Part shown: positions 52,121 through 61,699 of the stretch, piece after piece
Layout of the letters: every line of letters starts with the position of its first letter
Position numbering within the stretch: position 1 is the stretch's first letter
Assembly (NCBI GenBank): GCA_965211995.1
Contig: OZ243040.1
Location: 1,736,001 to 1,800,000, forward strand
Length of the DNA stretch: 64,000 bases
DNA from: CAYFZO01 sp965211995
GTDB taxonomy: Bacteria; Pseudomonadota; Gammaproteobacteria; Poriferisulfidales; Oxydemutatoraceae
Direction of reading: 5' to 3'
The notes under the pieces: model-generated
Told to the model about the DNA's origin: nothing
Database searches by the model: none
Seen by the model: only the letters and a program-made list of their open reading frames with translations
Translations under genes and position numbers: made by a program

Positions 52121-53520
52121 CGACGCGCGTCGGCGATGCGGGCGCGCACCTGTTCGGGCGCGGTGCCGCCGTGGCAGTTGCGCCGCGCGAGCGAGTCCCG
52201 CGTGTTCAGCCGCGCAGATACGTCGTCTTCAATCGCCGGGCACAGCGCCCGCAAGGTGTCGAGTTCCATTTCATTGAGGCTGCATCGGCGCTCGATCGCG
52301 GCCTGCACGATGCGCCCCGTCGCCGCGTGCGCGTCGCGGAACGCCATGCCCTTGCCGACCAGATAGTCGGCGAGGTCGGTCGCAGTCGCGTAACCGGCTT
52401 CCGCCGCCGCCGCCGTGCGTTCGCGGTTGACGCGCAGCGTCGCGGCGACCTCGGTCATGATCCGGGTGCAGGCGAGCGTCGTGTCGAGCGCGTCGAACAC
52501 GGGTTCTTTGTCTTCCTGATTGTCGCGGTTGTACGCGAGCGGCTGGCCTTTCATCAGCGTCAGCAGCGCGACGAGGTCGCCGAAGACCCGTCCCGCCTTG
52601 CCGCGCACGAGTTCGGCCGCATCCGGGTTTTTCTTCTGCGGCATGATTGATGAACCGGTGCAGTACGCGTCCGCGAGTTCGACGAAGCCGAACGGCTGCG
52701 ACGCCCACAGGGTCAGTTCCTCGCCGAAGCGCGACAGGTGCAGCATAACGATTGAGCATGCGGCGCAGGTTTCGATCACGAAGTCGCGGTCGCTGACGGC
52801 GTCGAGCGAGTTGTCGCTGACGGCGTCAAAGCCGAGCAGCCCGGCGGTGTATTCACGGTCGAGCGGGTACGCGGTGCCGGCGAGCGCCGCCGCCCCGAGC
52901 GGCATCACGTTGACGCGCGCGCGCAGATCGCCGAGGCGGCCGCGGTCGCGTTTGAGCATTTCAAACCACGCCAGAATATGGTGGCCGAAACTCACCGGCT
53001 GCGCCGCCTGCAAGTGGGTGAAGCCGGGCATGACGCTGTCGGCCTCGCGTTCCGCCAGTTCGACCAGCGCCGCTTGCAATGCCGCGAGCGCCGTTTGCAG
53101 GTCATCGTTGCGCGCACGCAGATACAGCCTCAGGTCGGTCGCGACCTGGTCGTTGCGCGAACGGCCGGTGTGCAGTTTCTTGCCGGCGTCGCCGATCAAC
53201 TCGGTCAGCCGCGCCTCGATGTTCATGTGTACGTCTTCGAGCGCCTGCGACCAGGCGAACTCGCCGCGCTCAATCTCTCCGCGGATCCGCGTCAGGCCCG
53301 CGACGATGCCGCTCGTTTCCTCGGCGCTGAGCACGCCGGCTTTCTCGAGCGTGCGCGCGTGCGCGACCGAGCCTTCGATGTCGCAGACGTACAGGCGGCG
53401 GTCGAAGTCCACCGACGCGGTGAACGCCGCGAGCGATGCGGCGGTCGCGTCGGTGAAACGCCCCTGCCAGGGTTTCGTCCGCCCGTCGTCGTGCCCGGAT
53501 TTAGCGTGTTTTTTGCTCAT
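52102..53520 (-). CDS. argH: argininosuccinate lyase
   Basis: A 472-aa enzyme. The fumarase/lyase signature is GSSIMPQKKNPD; other conserved stretches are MNIEARLTELIGDAGKKLHT and HTGRSRNDQVATDLRL. It splits argininosuccinate into arginine and fumarate. It is divergent from algZ-algR, the arrangement known from pseudomonads, with a 178-bp intergenic region. Confidence 0.97.
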   Translation of the reverse strand: MSKKHAKSGHDDGRTKPWQGRFTDATAASLAAFTASVDFDRRLYVCDIEGSVAHARTLEKAGVLSAEETSGIVAGLTRIRGEIERGEFAWSQALEDVHMNIEARLTELIGDAGKKLHTGRSRNDQVATDLRLYLRARNDDLQTALAALQAALVELAEREADSVMPGFTHLQAAQPVSFGHHILAWFEMLKRDRGRLGDLRARVNVMPLGAAALAGTAYPLDREYTAGLLGFDAVSDNSLDAVSDRDFVIETCAACSIVMLHLSRFGEELTLWASQPFGFVELADAYCTGSSIMPQKKNPDAAELVRGKAGRVFGDLVALLTLMKGQPLAYNRDNQEDKEPVFDALDTTLACTRIMTEVAATLRVNRERTAAAAEAGYATATDLADYLVGKGMAFRDAHAATGRIVQAAIERRCSLNEMELDTLRALCPAIEDDVSARLNTRDSLARRNCHGGTAPEQVRARIADARRYLKGG

Positions 53521-53698
53521 AGTCTCAGTGCCGGCGCCGCGGCTGCAATGGGTGTGAGCGGCGGTCGCGATTGAGTATTCTATTATTTATATCAGTTACG
53601 CGCAGAAATTTGTTTCCACGAATAGTGCGAGTAGTGGTTTTCATGTGCGGATCATTAAGGCCGTTCCTGGTTTCTGAGAACGGCGGAGGGGTGCGGTT

Positions 53699-54730
53699 GT
53701 GGAACGCCTGAGCTTTGAGCGTGCGTACGCCGGTGAGTTTTTCTGCTTTTGCGCGTCGGTCGAAGTCTGTGCCGTGATCGCGTCGCTCGCGGTGACATTT
53801 GATCTGCTCGCGTTCGCGCATCACCTCGTCGGTTTTACCCTGCTGCTGCAGGGCGTCGCCGCCGCCGTCGTCGGGTGTTGGAGTTGCCTGCGCCATCACC
53901 GCCTCACGCGGGGAAACACAGCATCGGCGAATGTCAAGATCGGCCTTAAGATGCTCGTGAATCCGCCGCCGTCGGAGTGGGTCGGATTGCTGGTCGGACT
54001 AGGGGTAGGCGTCGCGGCGCTCCCCGTCTACGGGCGGTATCTGCCCGGCGCGGCCGGGGAATTGCCCGTCGTGTTGCAACTGGGGATCAGTGCGACGGTA
54101 TCCGCGGCCGCCCTACAGGTAGTGCAATTGCGCCGGCGCCGGATCGAGGCGCGGGAACAGGCGCTGGTCCAACGTTTACACCACCATTTTTTGTTTAGCA
54201 CCCTAAATACTACCGCTTATCTGATCGGCCGTGATTCTGAGGCTGCGGCGCATATGCTGAATGACTTGTCGGAACTTTTCAGGGCCATGTTGCGGCAGGA
54301 ACCAATGACCACGCTCGCCGAAGAAACGGAATTCACCAGGCGCTATATCCGTGCCGAACGCAAGCGCTTGGAGAACCGGCTCGGCGTCGAATGGCGCGTG
54401 CCCGACGTCGAGCAGATGCGCGTGCGCGTGCCGACGATGATGTTGCAGCCTTTGATAGAAAACGCGATCTATCACGGGATCGAAACCCGCGAGGAAGGCG
54501 GCATCATCCGCGTCAGCATTGAAGTTCGGAACAACCGCGTGTTTTTCAATATCTGCAATCCGGTCGGAGATGTAACGCCGGACGATCACACGCAGGGAAG
54601 CCACATAGCCCAGAAAAGTGTTCGCGAAAGGCTGTTTCTCGCTTACGGAACGGCCTGCTGTTTTTTCTATGAACGGCACCACGGGGAATACCGCGTGGTG
54701 ATTTCTATTCCCAAACAGGAGGTTAGATGA
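53699..54730 (+). CDS. algZ: sensor histidine kinase AlgZ/FimS (LytS-type)
   Basis: A 343-aa protein from GTG 53699. Four hydrophobic helices in the first ~125 residues are followed by a His_kinase domain with LHHHFLFSTLNTTAYL and PTMMLQPLIENAIYHGIE, the N-box of this unorthodox class. It partners AlgR; in Pseudomonas the pair controls alginate and type IV pili. It overlaps algR by 4 bases. Confidence 0.92.
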   Translation: MERLSFERAYAGEFFCFCASVEVCAVIASLAVTFDLLAFAHHLVGFTLLLQGVAAAVVGCWSCLRHHRLTRGNTASANVKIGLKMLVNPPPSEWVGLLVGLGVGVAALPVYGRYLPGAAGELPVVLQLGISATVSAAALQVVQLRRRRIEAREQALVQRLHHHFLFSTLNTTAYLIGRDSEAAAHMLNDLSELFRAMLRQEPMTTLAEETEFTRRYIRAERKRLENRLGVEWRVPDVEQMRVRVPTMMLQPLIENAIYHGIETREEGGIIRVSIEVRNNRVFFNICNPVGDVTPDDHTQGSHIAQKSVRERLFLAYGTACCFFYERHHGEYRVVISIPKQEVR

Positions 54731-55533
54731 ATATACTAATTGCAGATGACGAGTCCATGGCTTGTCAGCATCTGTCAGGCATGATTGAGTCTTTGCCGGG
54801 CTGCTATGACGTGGGACACGCCGTGAACGGTATCGAAGCCGTGTATAAAGCGTACGACCTCGATATAGACGTCGTGTTGATGGACGTGCGCATGCCGCGC
54901 ATGAGCGGGCTGGAAGCCGCACGTCACATCAGCGAGTTCGAAAAGCCGCCCGCGGTCGTGTTCACGACCGCGTACGGGGAACACGCACTCGACGCGTTCG
55001 GCGTGAACGCCCGCGGCTTTTTGCTCAAGCCAATCCACCCCGCCAAGTTGACTGAGGTGTTGGGACATCTGCAGCAGCGTGCTGCGCGCAAGGTGGCGGA
55101 ACCCGCGGTATTCGACAGCGGTGAAAACAATTACATCTGCTGTCGCATCCGCAAGGGGCTCGCCCTGATCGCTTTGAACCGGATCGTCTGGGTCAAGGCC
55201 GCCGGCAAGTGCACGATGATCCAGCATCTTCACGGATGCTCGATGAGCGATCAGTCTCTCAAGGGGTTCGAGGCGCAACTCGGCGCCAGTCTGATGCGCG
55301 TGCATCGCGGCACTTTGGTCAACAAGGCATACATCAACGGCCTGGAGAAGGGCGAAGACGACAACTACTACGTGGTGTTGCGCGACCCCGACGAAAAGCT
55401 TGAGGTCAGTCGCCGCAGTCTGCCGCAGATACGCGAGTACCTGCAAACCTTCCTAAAGCCGCGAATCATGATCCGTCGCCGCGAGCTGTTTCTGATGCAG
55501 CACGAGCACGTCAAGCGGGGACAGGAGGAGTAA
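54727..55533 (+). CDS. algR: LytTR response regulator AlgR
   Basis: A 268-aa protein. The receiver domain has Asp7/Asp8 and phospho-acceptor Asp53 (LMDVRMP), with Lys in FLLKPIHP. The C-terminal LytTR DNA-binding domain includes IVWVKAAGKCTMI, MRVHRGTLVNKAYI and LEVSRRSLPQIREYL. It is about 20 residues longer than Pseudomonas AlgR. hemC should follow directly but is displaced 7.7 kb by an island that begins just after this stop. Confidence 0.93.
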   Translation: MNILIADDESMACQHLSGMIESLPGCYDVGHAVNGIEAVYKAYDLDIDVVLMDVRMPRMSGLEAARHISEFEKPPAVVFTTAYGEHALDAFGVNARGFLLKPIHPAKLTEVLGHLQQRAARKVAEPAVFDSGENNYICCRIRKGLALIALNRIVWVKAAGKCTMIQHLHGCSMSDQSLKGFEAQLGASLMRVHRGTLVNKAYINGLEKGEDDNYYVVLRDPDEKLEVSRRSLPQIREYLQTFLKPRIMIRRRELFLMQHEHVKRGQEE

Positions 55534-55628
55534 ACCCCGGGCGTCCGCGGGTTGCGCCATCGGCGGCGGTTGTCGCCGATGGCGTTTTTTTTAACTGTGC
55601 CGCGGGTCTTTGCAAACGGGTTTATGAT

Positions 55629-55743
55629 GGTTCAAAATACTTCAAGCGGTCTATTTCGTATAGGTTTCAGCAAGTATTTATACATATTTTTGTGGCGCAC
55701 ATTGAAGCGAAACTCACACTCTTTCAAGAGAGTATCTTGAACC
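55629..55743 (-). mobile_element. miniature IS1595-family remnant A
   Basis: About 115 bp with terminal inverted repeats GGTTCAAAATACT (left) and AGTATCTTGAACC (right). The minus strand still codes KECEFRFNVRHKNMYKYLLK, the C-terminal end of an ISXO2-like transposase. Related to remnants B and C; it forms the left border of the island. Confidence 0.7.
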
Positions 55744-55835
55744 TATAATAATGGTCAGCTTTGAATTCTCATGGAAACACGGTTTTCAATTTATGCTAAC
55801 GAGAGACAATAACCTGTGAAGGAGACGCATTAGGA

Positions 55836-57305
55836 ATGTCAATTAATGTTGCAACAAATGTAGAACATATCAAAGAAATCTATAATGCCGATGATTTTCT
55901 GGCGCAAATAGAAAAACTTGGTACGTCCTTATCTAGCCACTTTTCTGAAGCACTTGTCACTGATGACAACTTAACTCGGAAACTCGTCAGTTTCCAAGCA
56001 AATAAGACGCGCACACACTATAGGTGGTACAAATACAAAGAAGCATTCTCTGCTGATTTAGTCGAATATCTTTTCCGCAAATATAGTGTCAGCAAAGGAA
56101 AAATACTTGATCCTTTTGCTGGCACAGGAACAGCATTGTTTGCGTGTTCTTTGCTGGGTTACGATTCTGAAGGTATAGAAGTATTACCTATTGGACAAAA
56201 AATCATGGAAGCAAATATTCTTGCTAGAGGAAAGCATCGACATGAAATTATTTCAAACCTAGAGTGTTGGTTGCAAAGAAAACCATGGAACAGTACCGGG
56301 AAAATTAAAGATTTTGAAATACTTCGTATAACAGACGGCGCATATCCAACAGAAACACACTATAAAATAAAAAGATATTTGAATGAGTTGGAGCGTGAAA
56401 ATTCCAAATTAAAGGAAATCCTGTTTTTTGCGCTCCTATGTGTCCTTGAATCAATCGGTTATACCAGAAAAGATGGGCAGTATCTTCGTTGGGATTACAG
56501 ATCTAAGCGAGGGAATGGGAAGAACACCTTTGACAAAGGAAAAATTTTGTCATTTGATGAGGCGATAACAATCAAGTTAGAAGAAATAAAAAGTGATATG
56601 TGCCTTGGTGTAAAGGGAAGGGACCTGTTTTCATTTACAGAACAAGACATACAGGCGGGAGACGTTAGCGTAATAAAGGGTTCTTGCTTGGATATTCTCC
56701 CCACACTGAAAGGCGGAACCTATTCAGGGATAATTACATCGCCTCCGTACTGCAACCGCTATGATTACACAAGAACCTATGCATTGGAACACGCATTGTT
56801 AGGAATCACCGAAAATGAACTATCAGCATTACGGCAAGCGATGTTAAGTTGTACAGTGGAAAATAAAGCAAAAGAGCTTTTGTCTTTGAACAAAAAATGG
56901 AAAATAGCCATTGATGTTTGTAACGAACAACTTTTGCTGCAAGAAATACTGAACTATTTAGATTACAAAAAAGATAAAAATGAACTTAATAATAATGGCA
57001 TTGCCCGGATGGTGCGGGGATATTTTTATGAAATGGCTTGCGTTGTTCAAGAGTGTTCTCGCGTACTAAAAAAGGGTGGACTAATGTTTATGGTGAATGA
57101 TAATGTTAGATATGCTGGAGCCGCGATTTCCGCAGATACAATTTTGTCGAAAATAGCGGAAGACTTGGGATTTTCTATAGAAAACATACTTGTTCTCCCT
57201 CAAGGAAAAGGAAATAGTTCTCAACAAATGGGAAGACATGGACGAGAAGCATTAAGAAAATGCGTCTATGTATGGAAAAAAGGTGAAATAAATGCCATTC
57301 AATAA
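55836..57305 (+). CDS. site-specific DNA methyltransferase (TSPPY type)
   Basis: A 489-aa protein. Motif I is ILDPFAGTGTALFACSLLGY and the catalytic motif IV is ITSPPYCNRYDYTRTY; TSPPY is typical of N4-cytosine (and some N6-adenine) methylases. AT-rich compared with the flanks. It overlaps the endonuclease gene by 14 bases, so it is the protective half of a type II restriction-modification pair. ATG 55836 was chosen as the first start after GGAGACGC. Confidence 0.9.
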   Translation: MSINVATNVEHIKEIYNADDFLAQIEKLGTSLSSHFSEALVTDDNLTRKLVSFQANKTRTHYRWYKYKEAFSADLVEYLFRKYSVSKGKILDPFAGTGTALFACSLLGYDSEGIEVLPIGQKIMEANILARGKHRHEIISNLECWLQRKPWNSTGKIKDFEILRITDGAYPTETHYKIKRYLNELERENSKLKEILFFALLCVLESIGYTRKDGQYLRWDYRSKRGNGKNTFDKGKILSFDEAITIKLEEIKSDMCLGVKGRDLFSFTEQDIQAGDVSVIKGSCLDILPTLKGGTYSGIITSPPYCNRYDYTRTYALEHALLGITENELSALRQAMLSCTVENKAKELLSLNKKWKIAIDVCNEQLLLQEILNYLDYKKDKNELNNNGIARMVRGYFYEMACVVQECSRVLKKGGLMFMVNDNVRYAGAAISADTILSKIAEDLGFSIENILVLPQGKGNSSQQMGRHGREALRKCVYVWKKGEINAIQ

Positions 57306-58260
57306 TCACTTGCAGTCATACGAAAGCCTTATTACTCCATACGAAGAAATAAGAGCTGGATTTATATCTTTAGCCTTAGAGAAAAATAAAAAAGCAACTC
57401 CATTTATCGAAGAGGCCAAAGCACTTAAAGCTTTTGCTGTAAAAGCAATAAAACCAAAAGATCTTCTAACTATGAGTGAAATACGAGATTCTTTGCTTAC
57501 AGCAGCGGGGCTATCTGATAAAGCAAAGGGACATTTTGAAGAATCAGACAAAAATGAGGCTATTTCAGGTCTAATCAGGAATTTCATAGAGCCTGCTGGA
57601 AAATATTTTGTAGACGAATTGGTTTATCGATTTTTGCTCACAAGAGGGGATTCCTTGGGCGGCAGTATGAGAAATCTCGCAGGCGCGTTAGGGGAATGGC
57701 GATTCACAAGGATACTTATATCTACTTTGTCTATAAGAGGGATAAAGTATAAGTATTTAGATTCGGAGAGTAAAAATTGGATAGAATCAAATAATGAACC
57801 AGATATAGAGAAACAAATCAAAGGTGTGCATTGGATAACAAATCAAGCAAAACGCACCATAATTTACAACTTAAATGTACCAGTAGTAGGAAAAAATGTT
57901 GATTTATGTTTGTTTGACTGCTCTCCGGAGGAGATAATTTCTGCAAAAACTAAAGATTCAGCAAACCATAAACCAGGAAAATATCTTGCATTAGGTGAAT
58001 TGAAAGGCGGGATAGACCCTGCAGGTGCAGACGAGCATTGGAAAACGGCAAATTCAGCGTTGGAGAGAATTAGAACATCTTTTGCTGATAAAGGTTTTAG
58101 TCCTCACACATTTTTTATAGGTGCAGCAATAGAAAATGCTATGGCGAGGGAGATATATCAACAATTAGAAAGTCGCACTTTATCAAATGGGGCGAATCTG
58201 ACAAATGAGGATCAAGTGGTTTCCCTATGTGACTGGTTGATACAAATCAGTAAATGCTAG
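57292..58260 (+). CDS. type II restriction endonuclease, AvaI/BsoBI-like
   Basis: A 322-aa protein, close to BsoBI (323 aa as I recall). The catalytic set fits: Asp204 (GKNVDLCLFD) and Glu236-x-Lys238 in ALGELKGGIDPAGADEHWKT, which parallels the D...ExK centre of BsoBI. The N-terminal PYEEIRAGFISLALEKN segment is also typical. If family specificity holds it would cut CYCGRG. Coupled to the upstream methyltransferase. Confidence 0.78.
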   Translation: MPFNNHLQSYESLITPYEEIRAGFISLALEKNKKATPFIEEAKALKAFAVKAIKPKDLLTMSEIRDSLLTAAGLSDKAKGHFEESDKNEAISGLIRNFIEPAGKYFVDELVYRFLLTRGDSLGGSMRNLAGALGEWRFTRILISTLSIRGIKYKYLDSESKNWIESNNEPDIEKQIKGVHWITNQAKRTIIYNLNVPVVGKNVDLCLFDCSPEEIISAKTKDSANHKPGKYLALGELKGGIDPAGADEHWKTANSALERIRTSFADKGFSPHTFFIGAAIENAMAREIYQQLESRTLSNGANLTNEDQVVSLCDWLIQISKC

Positions 58261-58342
58261 CGGAGTAAGATTGTGGAATTCCTAAAAGTCCTTGAGTGGC
58301 ACCATTTAGTTTTTGTTTTTGCTGTTATTTTTATATTTGTTT

Positions 58343-58395
58343 AGGTCTTAGGAAGTTTAGCACCTATTGAAAAGTGCTTAACTTCCTAAGACCCT
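58343..58395. mobile_element. 53-bp miniature derivative of the IS1595-like element
   Basis: GGTCTTAGGAAGTT from the left end is joined to the last ~40 bp of the right end (TTTAGCACCTATTGAAAAGT, then GCTTAACTTCCTAAGACCC) of the element at 843-1589. It is an internally deleted, non-autonomous copy. Confidence 0.85.
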
Positions 58396-58532
58396 ATTTT
58401 TTAGCTTTGGCCCGTACCACATTGGTATTTTAGCCTATATTAGGTGGCCTACTGATAGTGACCTTTCCCCCAAAAAGGTAGCCATTTTCAGAGAGACTTT
58501 TCCGATAGAATCGACCATAGGGAGGTCTCATA

Positions 58533-58799
58533 ATGAAAGGCAAGCGATACAGCACAGAGCAAATCATAGGCATACTCAAGGAGCATGAAGCTGGCATACC
58601 GGTGCAGGACGTTGTCCGCAAGCATGGTATCGCCAACGGCACGTTTTATCGGTGGAAATCGAAGTACGGCGGCATGGAGGTGTCGGAAGCAAAGCGGTTA
58701 CGGGAACTGGAATCGGAAAACGCGAAGTTGAAGCGGCTGCTGGCGGATACGTTGCTGGACAAGACCGCACTTGAGGACATACTCGGAAAAAAGTGGTGA
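58533..58799 (+). CDS. IS3-family transposase OrfA (copy 2)
   Basis: An 88-aa protein, near-identical to the copy at 29300-29566 (differences confined to the first third, for example EQIIGILKEHEAG and DVVRKHG). HTH, zipper and the A-AAA-AAG slippage site are intact. Without a working OrfB it can only bind IS ends and may act as an inhibitor of transposition of copy 1. Confidence 0.92.
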   Translation: MKGKRYSTEQIIGILKEHEAGIPVQDVVRKHGIANGTFYRWKSKYGGMEVSEAKRLRELESENAKLKRLLADTLLDKTALEDILGKKW

Positions 58800-59611
58800 G
58801 GCCGACGCAGCGACGCGGCGCCGTCGTGTATCTGCAGTCGGCCTATCGCATGAGTTAACGCAGGGCGTGCCGGCTGGCGCTGCTCAGCCGCAAAGCGGTT
58901 GCCTGCCAAGCCGTTGCACGCAATGACGGGGCACTAAAAGAGCGGCTCAAGGAACTGGCTGAACGCTACCCGCGATACGGGTATCTGATGCTGCACGCAT
59001 TGCTCAAGGCCGAGGGCCTGGTGGTCAATCGCAAACGCACCTATCGACTGTATACAGCGCTCGGTCTGCAACTCAGAACCCGGCGGCGTAAGAAACTGGT
59101 TCGGCCTCGGGTCCCGATGGCTTTACCTGCCCAAGCGAACGAACGTTGGTCATTGGACTTTGTGCACGACCAATTGGCGGATGGCCGGCGTATCCGGGTA
59201 CTCAACGTTATTGATGACTTCTCCCAAAAATGTGTTGGCCAACTGGCTGACACGTCCATCTCCGGCGCTCGTCTGGCTCGGTATCCGGATGAACTCGCCC
59301 TGACCCGCTCACTGCCTGCCTCGCTCGTGCTGGACAATGGCCCGGAACTGACCAGCAAAGCTATGTTCTTCTGGGCGCACAAAACCAAAGTAAAACTCTG
59401 CTTCATCCAGCCTGGGAAACCCACCCAGAATGCTTATGTTGAGAGCTTCAACGGACGCTTCCGTGACGGCTGCCTGAACCAACATTGGTTTAGGTCGCTC
59501 AATGATGCCAGGCAGATCATTAACGACTGGCGAAACCACTACAACAATGTACGACCGCACAGCTCACTAGGCTATCGGGCACCAACCGTGTTCGAGGCGG
59601 AGGCTGCATGA
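58793..59611 (+). pseudogene. IS3-family transposase OrfB with nonsense mutation (copy 2)
   Basis: Same frame as copy 1, but CAA for Gln22 has become TAA at 58856-58858. The rest of the DDE domain (WSLDFVHDQL, VLDNGPELTS, NAYVESFNGRF) is open from 58988 to 59611, with only a few substitutions. Dead unless complemented by copy 1. Confidence 0.9.
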
Positions 59612-59661
59612 TATGATGTTTTTGTCTCTCTTTGAATGGCTACCCAACAGGGGAAAGGTCA

Positions 59662-59727
59662 GCTGCGGTGCACCTGTTCGACGGCTTCGTGCTTGAATCC
59701 AAGGTTGAATTTTCTTCGGTTTTTCAT
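59662..59727 (-). pseudogene. second IS3-type OrfA, first 22 codons, cut by IS copy 2
   Basis: On the minus strand an AGGAGG ribosome-binding site and ATG 59727 open MKNRRKFNLGFKHEAVEQVH, a typical transposase OrfA start, which is interrupted by the end of the IS at 59661. The upstream stretch GTCTGAAAAATCAGGGCAAG looks like that element's own end. Confidence 0.6.
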
Positions 59728-59798
59728 CAGACACCTCCTAATGGTGTGTATTATGCTTAAAAAGTGTCTGAAAAATCAGGGCAAGACCTTAGTATGCC

Positions 59799-60746
59799 TT
59801 AAAGTATTTTGAACCTTGAATAAGGTATCGCCCGCTTTTCTAATACTCTTTCTATGCCAGCCATCCAACTGAGATCTCTTCCAATGACCAACTCGGTCAT
59901 CTCTGCATGATGTGTGTTTTTCATCGCTATTGGTTTGGCCTGCAAATCGTATTTTCTGGCAAGCTCTCTGACTTCCGGAGCATTATCGTATGTCATTATA
60001 AAATCTCCCTTTAGCATTGTGCATTTTTGAAAGAGTAAGTCGTGGTCCAACGCATAATGAGTGTACAGTCTCTTTCCAGCATTTTTCCCTCCTGCGGTAT
60101 ATGGCGGATCAATAAAGAAAACAGAGTTAACCTCGTTTGCATATTCATCCAAAACAGCAAAGGCATCCGTATGGCGGAATTCAAGCCTCGAATGAACCTG
60201 ATCAATTTCTCCAAGCCTTTTTGCTAGTGTTGCTGGATACCATCTTGAAAGGATGCCTTTGCCTGATTCTCCATTTTTTAGAAATCCAGCGCCTGCTGCC
60301 AATATACCGCCGTGAAAAGTCCTATTTTTAATTATGGTCTTAAAGGCAGCGTCGCGGTAGTTATGAGATTTTTTCTTCAATTCAGCAACTGCATTTTCTT
60401 TGCTCATTTCGAATCCCAGAATTCTCCTGGCTAACCATCCGGATTCGCCTTTGACTATGACTTTCCAAACAGCGGCTATCTCATCATCCAACTCCACCAT
60501 TAATGCTTTTGGAACAATATTTTCAAAAACCGCTGTCAGTGAAATTATTCCGCCACCCGCGAACGGTTCCACCAAGAGGCTGGGAGTTGTAATTTGACTA
60601 TGTAGCCACTCTCTGAGCCGCGGGACAAACCAAGTTTTTCCGCCCGGGTAACGGAACGGGCTTCTCTGAGGCACAGAAGCCACATTTACGGCTTTTTGTT
60701 TTTGCTGGGCATCAATATGACCGATAAAAAGATGAGTTTGCTGCAC
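59799..60746 (-). CDS. D12-class N6-adenine DNA methylase
   Basis: A 315-aa Dam-like enzyme. SPFRYPGGKTWFVPRL binds AdoMet together with LVEPFAGGGIISL; the catalytic motif is FFIDPPYTAGG. It methylates adenine in an unknown site. It is encoded 2 bp after the broken NotI-like nuclease gene in the same direction, so it was most likely the protective partner, now an orphan methylase. Confidence 0.92.
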   Translation of the reverse strand: MQQTHLFIGHIDAQQKQKAVNVASVPQRSPFRYPGGKTWFVPRLREWLHSQITTPSLLVEPFAGGGIISLTAVFENIVPKALMVELDDEIAAVWKVIVKGESGWLARRILGFEMSKENAVAELKKKSHNYRDAAFKTIIKNRTFHGGILAAGAGFLKNGESGKGILSRWYPATLAKRLGEIDQVHSRLEFRHTDAFAVLDEYANEVNSVFFIDPPYTAGGKNAGKRLYTHYALDHDLLFQKCTMLKGDFIMTYDNAPEVRELARKYDLQAKPIAMKNTHHAEMTELVIGRDLSWMAGIERVLEKRAIPYSRFKIL

Positions 60747-60748
60747 TT

Positions 60749-61630
60749 TTATTCTCCAAAAGGAACTTCAACTGTCTTGTTGTCTGGGGGAGATTCCAAT
60801 TTATCGTCAATTTTCTCTTGAAGTAGTTTGATGAATTTTTCAACATTGCCAACTCTCGGTTGGGTGATTGCGTTCAGGGCATCTTGAAATTTTGTATACG
60901 CTACTTTTGTCCTTTGAAGTTGGTATCTTGAGCGATCTGCACACAGGCCTAAATCATAAACAATCCATGCTACTTCCGCTTTACTTTGCGCCACTTCTTG
61001 TAATTTAGGGGGCGTTTCGAAGAAGCCACTATCCAAAGCTACGGCCATTTTTTTGTTCCACGCATTTAGAATACCGCCTTTGAACATTAGTTGTGGCACC
61101 AATCTTTTCCTTGACGATGATAAAAAATCGGGGCGAGGAAAATTCGGTTGATCTGCCCAGTTCATTTCTCCATTCTCTTTGCAATTGGACATGTAGTGCA
61201 TAAAAGGAGTTCGGACATTTCCAGAGATATAAACCGCTTGAATCTCAAGGGAACCAAAATCGTATACTTTGCCTTTTTTGTCGTATGCAACCAGAACAAT
61301 ATCTATATTACCGGCAGATTTTCCATAATAATCAACGAGGCGGACTTCTGTAAGAGAGGTTCATTGTGTCTTCTTATCAAAAAAGAAGTCGGCTGCATCA
61401 TCTGCAATCAACCAATCTTCTCGAAACCTAATAGGGCAAGTAATTGCTGGTTTGTCCCTATGGTTTACGCTACAAACGCCCAAAGGGTCTTTTGCCTTGT
61501 CTTTTGTACAACTAGGAACTTTGTTATTAAATGGGCAAAGCTTTCTCTTTCGATAGCGTTCAGCTTTTAAACTGTAATCAGTGGGGAGATGACCAAACAC
61601 CTCTGCTAGTGGTTGTTTTTTATTTTTCAT
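60749..61630 (-). pseudogene. NotI-like restriction endonuclease interrupted by one in-frame TGA
   Basis: The upstream half (61630-61361) carries KLCPFNNKVPSCTKDKAKDP, then GVCS, ITCPIRFREDWLIADDAADF, with four Cys as in the iron-binding fold of NotI. It ends DKKTQ-TGA. In the same frame, with no shift, the sequence continues TSLTEVRLVDYYGKSAGNID, then IVLVAYDKKG and FGSLEIQAVYISG: the Asp...Glu-x-Gln catalytic set of NotI, down to 60749. Joined it would be 293 residues. So the gene is complete except for the nonsense codon at 61363-61361. Confidence 0.8.
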
Positions 61631-61699
61631 TCTTCATTCCTTATAGGGCGTTGAGGAAACTTGACACCCGATTTTCTCAAGGTGTTTCATATTATCATT

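Larger units (their letters stand above)
58459..59661 (+). mobile_element. IS3-family insertion sequence (IS407-like), copy 2, defective
   Basis: 1203 bp with the same ends as copy 1. Flanks GATAG (left) and GCTGC (right) give no target duplication. Its right end cuts into another IS3-type orfA. OrfB carries a stop at codon 22. Confidence 0.93.

Noticed and set aside
58440..59680. Target-site duplications of the two IS3-family copies
   Set aside because: Flanks of copy 1 (GGCAT/CAACG) and copy 2 (GATAG/GCTGC) do not match, within or between copies.
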